Assembly (NCBI RefSeq): GCF_009727155.1
Contig: NZ_WNWM01000002.1
Location: 744,001-808,000 of the forward strand
Direction of reading: 5' to 3'
Source of the DNA: Pseudoduganella dura
GTDB lineage: Bacteria; Pseudomonadota; Gammaproteobacteria; Burkholderiales; Burkholderiaceae_D
Length of the DNA stretch: 64,000 bases
This document shows, piece after piece, positions 1 through 6,745 of the stretch (its first letter is position 1; every line of letters starts with the position of its first letter). The notes below the pieces were generated by a model. The model did no database searches, was not told the origin of the DNA, and saw nothing but the letters and a program-made list of their open reading frames with translations. The position numbers were made by a program, and so were the translations under genes.

Positions 1-675
1 CAGGTGCGACTTCTCCAGGCCCATGCCCGGCGCATACCGGCTGAACAGCATGTGCAGCGTCACGCCCAGCACCACGACGAACAGCGGCGCCGGCAGCAGC
101 TTGACGTTTTTCAAAGGCGTGCGATCCCAGTACAGCAGCACCAGCATCGACAGTGCCGCGATCACGACCGCACCGGGCGTGATGCTGCCGAGCGCGCTGC
201 CCAGCGCGGAAAGCGTGGTCTCGCCGTTGGCCTGGAAGAACGAGTACTCGTCGGCGTTGTTGGCATCGTAGCCGAGCGCATGGGGGATCTGCTTCAGGAT
301 CAGCAGGATGCCGATCGCGGCCAGCAGGCCCTTGATGACGTTGGACGGCACGTAATTGGCGATGAAACCGGCACGCAGGATGCCCATTGCCAGTTGCAGG
401 AAGCCGGCGATCACGATCGATGCCAGCAGGATTTCAAATGCGCCGAGTTTGGTAATCGACGCCAGCACCACCGCCGCGAGGCCGGCGGCCGGCCCGCTGA
501 CGCTGGTATGGGAACCGCTGATCAACCCGACCACTATACCGCCGATAATGCCGGAGATAATCCCCGAGAATAAAGGCGCGCCGGAGGCAAGTGCAATCCC
601 CAGGCATAACGGCAAGGCGACGAGAAATACGACGATCCCCGCGGGGATATCTTGTTTCAATTGATGGATATTCAT
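1..675 (-). CDS. SulP family inorganic anion transporter, N-terminal part
   Basis: The reading frame runs off the left edge, so only the first 225 residues are present. It starts MNIHQLKQDIPAGIVVFLVA and continues as alternating hydrophobic stretches with the SulP-type loop SGSHTSVSGPAAGLAAVV near residues 53-70. This fits the membrane domain of SulP permeases, which move sulfate, bicarbonate or other anions across the inner membrane. Substrate cannot be told, and the diagnostic C-terminal part (STAS domain or fused carbonic anhydrase) lies outside the window. The start is the ATG at 675. No operon partner is visible on the right. Confidence 0.85.
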   Translation of the reverse strand, partial: MNIHQLKQDIPAGIVVFLVALPLCLGIALASGAPLFSGIISGIIGGIVVGLISGSHTSVSGPAAGLAAVVLASITKLGAFEILLASIVIAGFLQLAMGILRAGFIANYVPSNVIKGLLAAIGILLILKQIPHALGYDANNADEYSFFQANGETTLSALGSALGSITPGAVVIAALSMLVLLYWDRTPLKNVKLLPAPLFVVVLGVTLHMLFSRYAPGMGLEKSHL

Positions 676-1158
676 GGCGACACGCGTTCGATTCATGATC
701 AGTCGTACGCACCAGCCCCTCATTCCACGAATCTTTTATAAGAATCGATGATTACCGAATATCGTGGACGGCAGCACTCCCGACTGGAGAGTGCCACACC
801 GGCAATGAATAACGAAGCACCGCGATCACTCTCTGATAGAAACCGGAAGTGTAAAGGGCGCCCCATCTGCCGAAACAATATAACACGCGTTTTTTGCGGT
901 GCGCAATTGAATGCCTGGCGAATAGCGATGAAATAAAAGTTTCGTCAAGGTTATTTTTATCTCAGGATATTTTTATTAGTATCCTGTAAATTCAAATGCG
1001 TGCAAACATGCGGGTCTCGAAGTGAAATAATTACGACGCATGATCGATATATATGCGATGAATATAGGAGAAAAAAGAAATAAAGATTGATCGGCAGTTG
1101 TCCGTCTCCTCCGGGAGCACAGGTCTGCACCGGAAGTAACTCCCTGGCGTGACACGGA

Positions 1159-1201
1159 AAGTTTCCGAAAACCGGGGTCAGACCCCGGTTTCCGGAAACT
1201 T
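1159..1201. repeat. 43-bp palindrome of a dispersed repeat family
   Basis: Two 21-base arms around a single central A (position 1180), differing at one arm position. The core GAAAACCGGGGTCAGACCCC (1167-1186) matches, 17 of 20 positions, the reverse strand of a second copy at 59427-59446. No T-run follows, so it does not look like a terminator; it resembles a REP-like dispersed element. Confidence 0.7.
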
Positions 1202-1287
1202 TTCGCACGACGCGGGTGCGGGTGCGGAGGCGGCGAGAAACATGTTGCGATGCAACGCAGCAAGAACTTCTTGCATCGTCAAAAAAT

Positions 1288-1311
1288 GGTGTTATAGTTC
1301 ACTACAACACC
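1288..1311. promoter_or_regulatory. Likely operator of the YtrA-type regulator
   Basis: An imperfect 24-bp palindrome of the form GGTG-N16-CACC, with inner half-sites TAGT/ACTA, lies 36 bases before the regulator start. YtrA-type GntR repressors usually bind such sites in front of their own operon, and I recall GGTG-N16-CACC being reported for a YtrA-type regulator in Xanthomonas. It would overlap the promoter and give negative autoregulation. Confidence 0.65.
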
Positions 1312-1346
1312 ACTTCATTAACTCACCGATTCCGGAGGACCCATGT

Positions 1347-1706
1347 ATGTGGAATGACAATGCGCCGATCTACCGCCAGCTGAAGGAGCGGGTGGTCGGC
1401 ATGATGCTCGATGGCTTGCTCAAGCCCGGCGATGCCCTGCCCTCGGTGCGGCAGGTGGCGGCCGATTTCCAGCTCAACCCGATCACCGTGTCGCGGGCTT
1501 ACCAGGAGCTGGTCGATGAAACCTTGGTGGAAAAACGAAGGGGGTTGGGTATGTATGTGACCGATGGCGCCGTGGAAAAACTGCTGGCAACGGAACGGGA
1601 GCGCTTCCTGCGCGAGGAATGGCCGGCGATGGTCGAACGCATCCGCCGCCTCGGCCTGGACATGGACCAGCTGCTGCGCACCGCGCAGCCGGGGAGCGCG
1701 GCATGA
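1347..1706 (+). CDS. GntR family transcriptional regulator, YtrA subfamily
   Basis: 119 residues: a winged-helix domain (IYRQLKERVVGMMLDGLLKPG, PSVRQVAADFQLNPITVSRA, then the wing) followed by only about 45 residues of helix. That short tail, with no large ligand domain, is the YtrA subfamily layout. Such proteins repress small ABC transporter operons and are released by cell-envelope stress or antibiotics. The start is the ATG at 1347, seven bases after GGAGGA; the ATG at 1343 hits a stop at once. The stop overlaps the ABC ATPase start (ATGA), so the three genes 1347-3621 form one operon. The palindrome upstream suggests autorepression. The inducer is unknown. Confidence 0.88.
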   Translation: MWNDNAPIYRQLKERVVGMMLDGLLKPGDALPSVRQVAADFQLNPITVSRAYQELVDETLVEKRRGLGMYVTDGAVEKLLATERERFLREEWPAMVERIRRLGLDMDQLLRTAQPGSAA

Positions 1707-2560
1707 GCGCCGTCATTACCGCCCGCAACCTGACCAAGCGCTATGGCAGGCAGGCCGCTCTCGACGGCGTGAGTTTCGAAGTGCAGCCGGGCCGCATCGT
1801 GGGCCTGATCGGGCCGAACGGCTCCGGCAAGACCACCACGCTGAAGGCCGCGCTGGGACTGTGCCGCTTCGACGGCGAGCTGTCGGTGCTGGGCCTGGAC
1901 CCGCGCACGCAGCGCGACGCGCTGATGAACGATGTGTGCTTCATCGCCGACGTGGCGATCCTGCCCCGCTGGCTGAAGGTGAAGGAGGCCATCGATTTCG
2001 TGGCCGGCATCCACCCGCGCTTCGACCGCGCCAAGGCCGAACGCTACATCGCCGGCACGAAGCTGGCGCCAAACATGCGCGTCAAGGCCATGTCGAAAGG
2101 CATGATCGTGCAGCTGCACCTGGCGCTGGTGATGGCGATCGACGCGAAGCTGCTGGTGCTGGACGAACCCACGCTGGGCCTGGACATCCTGTACCGCAAG
2201 CAGTTCTACCAGAACCTGCTGGAAGACTACTTCGACGAGCACAAGACGATCGTCATCACCACGCACCAGATCGAGGAAGTGGAGCACATCCTTACGGACG
2301 TACTGTTCATCCGCGAAGGCCGCATCGCGCTGGCCGCCTCGATGGAAGAGATCGGCGAACGGTACACGGAAGTGATGGTGCATCCGCAGCACACCGCCGC
2401 CGCCGCCGCCCTGCAGCCGCTGACGCAGCGCACCGTGTTCGGCAAGAGCGTGATGCTGTTCGACGGCGTGCCGCGGCAGCAGCTTGAAAACCTCGGCGAA
2501 CTGCGCACGCCCAGCGTGGCGGACCTGTTCGTCGCCAGCATGAAGGGGAGCTACGAATGA
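1703..2560 (+). CDS. ABC transporter ATP-binding protein (YtrB-like)
   Basis: 285 residues with Walker A GPNGSGKTT (37-45), Walker B LLVLDEPT (150-157) and the switch histidine in ITTHQ (about 188). The signature motif is MSKGM (130-134) instead of LSGGQ; an S-K-G form is common in YtrB/BcrA-like ATPases, so it is probably functional. The subunit would power the permease encoded directly downstream. It overlaps both neighbours by four bases. Operon control by a YtrA-type regulator suggests a role in envelope stress, export of an inhibitory compound or membrane homeostasis; the substrate cannot be read from sequence. Confidence 0.88.
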   Translation: MSAVITARNLTKRYGRQAALDGVSFEVQPGRIVGLIGPNGSGKTTTLKAALGLCRFDGELSVLGLDPRTQRDALMNDVCFIADVAILPRWLKVKEAIDFVAGIHPRFDRAKAERYIAGTKLAPNMRVKAMSKGMIVQLHLALVMAIDAKLLVLDEPTLGLDILYRKQFYQNLLEDYFDEHKTIVITTHQIEEVEHILTDVLFIREGRIALAASMEEIGERYTEVMVHPQHTAAAAALQPLTQRTVFGKSVMLFDGVPRQQLENLGELRTPSVADLFVASMKGSYE

Positions 2561-3621
2561 ACACGATGCGCAACACGATGCCGGACACGGTGCAAGAACC
2601 CCTGCACGAAACCCCGCCGAGTTTGCCCCTGCGCAAGCCGATGTCGCAAACGCTGGGGTGGCTGATCCGGCGTGAAATCTGGGAGCACAAGGGCATGCTG
2701 ACCTGGGTGCCGCTGGCGATCGCGGCACTGATGATCGTGCTGGTGCTGGCCCTGGCGGTTACCGGGCACAACAGCACGATCGAAGTCGATGGCGTGACCA
2801 CCTCGATGGAAGGCATGAAAGTGCAGCTGGGCGAGCGCCAGCAACAGCAGCTGGCCGCCGGGCTGGTGGCGGCTGCGCCCGTCAGCGCGCTGCCGCTGTA
2901 CCTGTCGCTGGCGTTCATGGTGTTCTTCTACAGCCTGGGCGCGCTGTACGACGAACGGCGCGACCGCAGCATCCTGTTCTGGAAATCGCTGCCCGTATCG
3001 GATACCGCGACGGTGCTGTCGAAGGCGGCCGTGGCGCTGCTGGGCATTCCGCTGCTGATCATCGTGGTGGAGCTCGCGACGTCGCTGATCCTGATGGCGA
3101 TCGGCATGACGGCGCTCGCCCTCAAGGGCGTCAACATGTTCCCGCCGGTGCTGTCGCACCCGCAGTTCTGGCTCGGGCCGCTGAAGATGTTCTCGCTGCT
3201 GCCGGTGTATGCGCTCTGGGCGCTGCCGACTGTGGGCTGGCTGCTGCTGGTTTCCGCCTGGGCCCGTTCGAAGGCATTCCTGTGGGCGGTAGGCGTGCCG
3301 GCCATTGCGATGATCCTTTGCGCCTGGGCCGAGAAGGGCTTGCGGCAAGCCGTCGACACCGGATGGCTGATCGAAAAATTCATCAGCCGCCTGCTGATCG
3401 GCGTGATGCCGGGTACCTGGCTGATGGCCGGCGGCGTCCGGGAGCGGGCGCGCGACATGGATATCGCCGCCAACACCCAGGGGCCGGCGGCGGCATTCGA
3501 CCTGATCTATCAATCGTCATGGGCTGCCGTGGCAACGCCGGAAATGATCGTCGGCGTGGCCGCGGGCGTCGCGATGATCGCCGGCGCCATCTGGCTGCGC
3601 AGCCGCCGCGAAGAGGGTTGA
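2557..3621 (+). CDS. ABC transporter permease of the YtrA-controlled operon
   Basis: 354 residues. After a cytoplasmic N-terminus of about 45 residues come several hydrophobic segments (around residues 48-66, 113-130, 153-185, 224-260 and 325-345). A large extracytoplasmic loop follows the first segment (TGHNSTIEVDGVTTS onward). The segment YDERRDRSILFWKSLPVSD is the cytoplasmic motif seen in ABC-2 type permeases of this kind. ATGA overlap with the ATPase gene shows translational coupling. It presumably forms the membrane half of the exporter. No second permease is present, so it would act as a homodimer. Confidence 0.82.
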   Translation: MNTMRNTMPDTVQEPLHETPPSLPLRKPMSQTLGWLIRREIWEHKGMLTWVPLAIAALMIVLVLALAVTGHNSTIEVDGVTTSMEGMKVQLGERQQQQLAAGLVAAAPVSALPLYLSLAFMVFFYSLGALYDERRDRSILFWKSLPVSDTATVLSKAAVALLGIPLLIIVVELATSLILMAIGMTALALKGVNMFPPVLSHPQFWLGPLKMFSLLPVYALWALPTVGWLLLVSAWARSKAFLWAVGVPAIAMILCAWAEKGLRQAVDTGWLIEKFISRLLIGVMPGTWLMAGGVRERARDMDIAANTQGPAAAFDLIYQSSWAAVATPEMIVGVAAGVAMIAGAIWLRSRREEG

Positions 3622-3825
3622 ACACAGGGACTGCGATCCGATTGCCGGGCGGCGACAAAAACAGCAGCGCGGGGGCTCACTGCTCAGCTGTAAGCCCTGT
3701 CTTACAGCGCTACCAGACCCGCACCGATGCCGCCCGGCCCTCCCCATTGAGATAATGCAACCATTCCACCAGCGCCAGACCTTCCGGTCTCGCGTTGGTT
3801 GTTGTTTTTGAAGGATGGTTACAAA

Positions 3826-4323
3826 ATGAAAATAATCGACCAGCGTTATCTCGACGGTGCCAACCGTTACTGCACCGAGCCCTGCCTGCTGAGCATCCTC
3901 GATCTCGGCCACCCTACTCCCTTCTCCGCCAGCGACATGCAGAACCTGCGCACGCGCCTGAAGCAGGCGCTGCCGGGCCTGCGCCAGGGGCGCAGCCTGA
4001 TCGGCGTGGTGGGCGACGATGTCGATGCCCCCGGCCGCGGCCTGCAGCTGGCACGCCTGATCCAGAGCGTGGCGATCGAGCTGCATCGCCTCACGGGTGA
4101 TGAAGTCATGATGGGCTTTGTCGGCGGCGTGCCGAAAATGCCGGGCCGTTACCGGCTGATCCTGCCGTTCCGCTGCGGCACCGTGGCCAATGCCGCGCTG
4201 GCGCTGGCCATCCGGCTGGTGGACGGCCTGCTGGCCAGCGAGACATTCCCGCTGGCCGATGGCCTGGCAGAATTGCGCGGTATCGCCGCGGCCGGTGCGC
4301 CGCCTATTCGAATTGCCGCTTGA
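3826..4323 (+). CDS. Stand-alone protein resembling the cyanophycin synthetase N-terminal domain
   Basis: 165 residues with no ATP-grasp or Mur-ligase domain attached. By eye it follows the N-terminal domain of CphA: an MKI..R.L.GAN-like opening, then LPGL, then LARLIQSVAIELHRLTG (CphA has a motif like GHIVEHIALELQ.L.G), then GF.....MPGRYRLILPF and a final helix AIRLVDGLL.....FPL...L.EL. In CphA this domain helps hold the growing polymer. Whether this protein binds cyanophycin, a CphA enzyme or something else is unknown. An AAGGA precedes the ATG at 3826. Its last 20 bases overlap the convergent yceH gene. The 200 bases before it hold an eight-base inverted repeat (CTGTAAG...CTTACAG) without a T-run. 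Confidence 0.6.
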   Translation: MKIIDQRYLDGANRYCTEPCLLSILDLGHPTPFSASDMQNLRTRLKQALPGLRQGRSLIGVVGDDVDAPGRGLQLARLIQSVAIELHRLTGDEVMMGFVGGVPKMPGRYRLILPFRCGTVANAALALAIRLVDGLLASETFPLADGLAELRGIAAAGAPPIRIAA

Positions 4324-5017
4324 ACTGCTCGAACTGCTCCGCCAGCGCCGCATAGTCGGCGCGCAACTGCTGCACTTCCAGCTCCAGCTGGGCCACGCGA
4401 TCGCCGCGCGACGCGCCGCCCGGCGCCAGTGACGCGGTACCGTAGCCCGCTTCTTCCCGCGCCAGCTGGATCTCGCCACCGAGCAGCTGGCCATAGCGCG
4501 GCTCCTTCGTGCCGGGTGCCAGCGCCAGCTTGGCGACGACCGGCGGATACTTGTCGATCAAGAATTGCAACGCGTTCTCCACATCCGCCACGGACTTGAA
4601 TTCGTGCAGGCGGCCGGTGCGCGTGCGGATCTCGCCGGCGGTCTGGTGGCCGCGCAGCATCAGGATCGTGAGCACGGCCAGCTTTTCCTGTTCCAGCGAC
4701 CATTTGATGCGCATCCGGTGCTCGTACTTCGTGACGCGCGCGCCGGCGGCGGTCACGGCGTTGACGAGGCGGCGCTCGGTCAGGCGGGCCAGCACGTCGG
4801 CCACCGTGTCTTCCGAGATCTGCATCACCGGGTCGCGGCTCGACAGCTGGTTGCAGCCGTTGGTGAGCGCGTTCAGCGACATCGGATAGTTATCGGGCGT
4901 CAGCGCTTCCTTCTCGGCCAGCACGGCCAGCACCCGGATTTCGAACGGGTCCAGCGTATCGGTCTGCGCGTCCGGCGCGGGGGCATTTCCTGCCGGATTG
5001 TTTGCTACGTCTGTCAT
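4304..5017 (-). CDS. yceH: YceH family protein (DUF480)
   Basis: 237 residues. The conserved YceH opening is clear (LDPFEIRVLAVLAEKEALTP, NYPMSLNALTNGCNQ, SSRDPVMQ), followed by a second winged-helix unit (LRGHQTAGEIRTRTGRLHEF). It ends in a heptad-like coiled coil (RVAQLELEVQQLRADYAALA). The family has two winged helices and is widespread in proteobacteria; its role is not settled. The first 25 residues are a Pro/Asp/Asn-rich tail without homology. It lies eight bases downstream of cysE on the same strand, so the two may be co-transcribed. Confidence 0.88.
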   Translation of the reverse strand: MTDVANNPAGNAPAPDAQTDTLDPFEIRVLAVLAEKEALTPDNYPMSLNALTNGCNQLSSRDPVMQISEDTVADVLARLTERRLVNAVTAAGARVTKYEHRMRIKWSLEQEKLAVLTILMLRGHQTAGEIRTRTGRLHEFKSVADVENALQFLIDKYPPVVAKLALAPGTKEPRYGQLLGGEIQLAREEAGYGTASLAPGGASRGDRVAQLELEVQQLRADYAALAEQFEQFKRQFE

Positions 5018-5025
5018 GATTTTCC

Positions 5026-5760
5026 TTAATCGACCAGCTTGTTCAATTGCGCGGGGTCGGCCTTGCCGACCGCATCGATTTCTCCGCTATGCATGCCATG
5101 CGCCTTCAGCAGCGCGACGATGCGTTCGATCTGCTGTTCCTGGGCCGCCGCATGGTTGATCAGGCCGTGCAGCGCCTTCGACATGGGGTCGTCGCCGTTC
5201 GGCGTCACGCCATAGGCCGCGAACAGGCGCTCCGCATGGCCGTCGTGCTTGCGCACGATGTGGGCCGGATTGCCGACGGCCGTGGCGCCCGGCGGCACGG
5301 GTTTCAGCAGCACGGCATTCGACCCCACCTTGGCGTACTCGCCCACCGTGAAGCCGCCCAGCACCTTGGCGCCCGCGCCGACGATCACGCCGCGCTCGAG
5401 CGTGGGATGGCGCTTGGTCCCCGGCGACAGCGACGTGCCGCCCAGCGTGACGCCCTGGTAGATCGTGCAGTCGTCGCCGATCTCGGCGGTTTCACCGATC
5501 ACCACGCCGAAGCCGTGATCGATGAAGACGCGCCGGCCGATCGTGGCGCCGGGATGGATTTCAATACCGGTAACGATGCGCGCCAGGTAGCCGATGAAGC
5601 GCCCCGGCCATTTCAGGCCATGGCGCCAGCACCAGTTCGCCGCGCGATGGGCGATGATCGCCTGCAGGCCCGGATAACACGTCAGCACCTCCCAGGCGCT
5701 GCGGGCGGCGGGATCGCGTTCGATGATGCTGCGGATGTCTTGGCGCAGGTGGCGGAACAT
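5026..5760 (-). CDS. cysE: Serine O-acetyltransferase
   Basis: 244 residues. It transfers acetyl from acetyl-CoA to L-serine, the first step of cysteine synthesis, in the cytoplasm. The left-handed beta-helix is visible as hexapeptide repeats (IEIHPGATIGRRVFIDHG, VVIGETAEIGDDCTIYQGVT, HPTLERGVIVGAGAKVLG), with the catalytic His in HPGATIG and FIDHG. The C-terminal extension after residue 180 (PNGDDPMSKALHGL...) is typical of the shorter betaproteobacterial and plant-like CysE, here a little long. The ATG at 5760 gives the usual N-terminus MFRHLRQDIRSI. Confidence 0.93.
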   Translation of the reverse strand: MFRHLRQDIRSIIERDPAARSAWEVLTCYPGLQAIIAHRAANWCWRHGLKWPGRFIGYLARIVTGIEIHPGATIGRRVFIDHGFGVVIGETAEIGDDCTIYQGVTLGGTSLSPGTKRHPTLERGVIVGAGAKVLGGFTVGEYAKVGSNAVLLKPVPPGATAVGNPAHIVRKHDGHAERLFAAYGVTPNGDDPMSKALHGLINHAAAQEQQIERIVALLKAHGMHSGEIDAVGKADPAQLNKLVD

Positions 5761-5926
5761 GGTTGCACGGAGTCGGGGGCGGTAGCTCGATGGTAGCGCA
5801 TCGGCAGGCAGTGTGCAGGCTGGGCTTGCTGCAGCGATGGATGGCGACGAATGCCTGCCCGGGCCGCCCGCATGCGCGATGGCCCGGGCCGGCAGCCGGG
5901 TGACGGCCTGGCAGCCGGAAACCTTG

Positions 5927-6673
5927 TCAGCCTTCCCTGGCGATCCGCTGGCGGCGCGCTTCGTACAGGCAGACGCCGGAAGCGACCGAGACGTTCAGGC
6001 TCTCGACCGAGCCGAACATCGGGATGCTGACCAGCATGTCGCAGGTTTCGCGCGTGAGGCGGCGCATGCCTTCGCCTTCGGAGCCCATCACCAGCGCCGT
6101 CGGGCCGGTGAAGTCGGCATCGTACAGGCCCTTCTCGCCGTCGTCGGAGGTGCCGATCAGCCAGATGTCGCGCTCCTTCAGCTCGCGCAGCGTGCGCGCC
6201 AGGTTCGTGACGGTGATGTATGGAACGGTCTCGGCGGCGCCGCTGGCCACCTTGGCCGCGGTGGCGTTCAGGCCGACCGCGCGGTCCTTCGGCACGATCA
6301 CGGCATGCGCGCCGACACCGTCGGCCACGCGCAGGCAGGCGCCCAGGTTGTGCGGATCGGTGATGCCATCGAGCACCAGCAGCAGCGGCGGGCCTTCGAT
6401 CGCATCGAGCAGCTCGTCGAGGTTGCGGGCCAGCGCCAGCTGCGAAGCGAAGGCGATCACGCCCTGGTGGCGGCGGGTGCCGACGATCTTGTCGAGGCGG
6501 GCCGAGTCGACCGGCATCACGCGCACGCCGGCCGCCTTGGCGTTGGCGACCAGGTCTTTCATGCGGCGGTCGTCGCGCGTGGCGTCGACGAAGATCTCTT
6601 CGACCGACGATGCTTCATGGCGCAGGCGCGAGGTGACGGCATGGAAGCCGAAAATCATTTTGTTCTTGGACAT
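5927..6673 (-). CDS. rlmB: 23S rRNA (guanosine(2251)-2'-O)-methyltransferase
   Basis: 248 residues, a SPOUT methyltransferase. The three SpoU motifs are present: [18 protein letters not shown] near 107-124, [12 protein letters not shown] near 196-207, and [19 protein letters not shown] near 216-234. The N-terminal L30e-like substrate-binding domain starts [20 protein letters not shown]. The enzyme methylates G2251 in the peptidyl-transferase region of 23S rRNA. It sits 72 bases downstream of rnr on the same strand, the usual rnr-rlmB pairing of proteobacteria. Confidence 0.95.
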   Translation of the reverse strand: MSKNKMIFGFHAVTSRLRHEASSVEEIFVDATRDDRRMKDLVANAKAAGVRVMPVDSARLDKIVGTRRHQGVIAFASQLALARNLDELLDAIEGPPLLLVLDGITDPHNLGACLRVADGVGAHAVIVPKDRAVGLNATAAKVASGAAETVPYITVTNLARTLRELKERDIWLIGTSDDGEKGLYDADFTGPTALVMGSEGEGMRRLTRETCDMLVSIPMFGSVESLNVSVASGVCLYEARRQRIAREG

Positions 6674-6745
6674 GGTACGTGGTTCTTATGTGGCGAACGG
6701 GGTTCGCCGGAGGATGCGCCGCGGCGGCTGCCGCGGCGCGAAAAA

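Larger units (their letters stand above)
676..1346. other. Long intergenic region between the SulP gene and the YtrA-type operon
   Basis: About 670 bases without a convincing gene. It is clearly more AT-rich than its surroundings between about 840 and 1100, as expected for promoter DNA of two divergent transcripts. It holds a 43-bp palindrome (1159-1201) and an operator-like palindrome just before the regulator gene (1288-1311); both are listed separately. Short frames here have no recognisable product. Confidence 0.6.
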
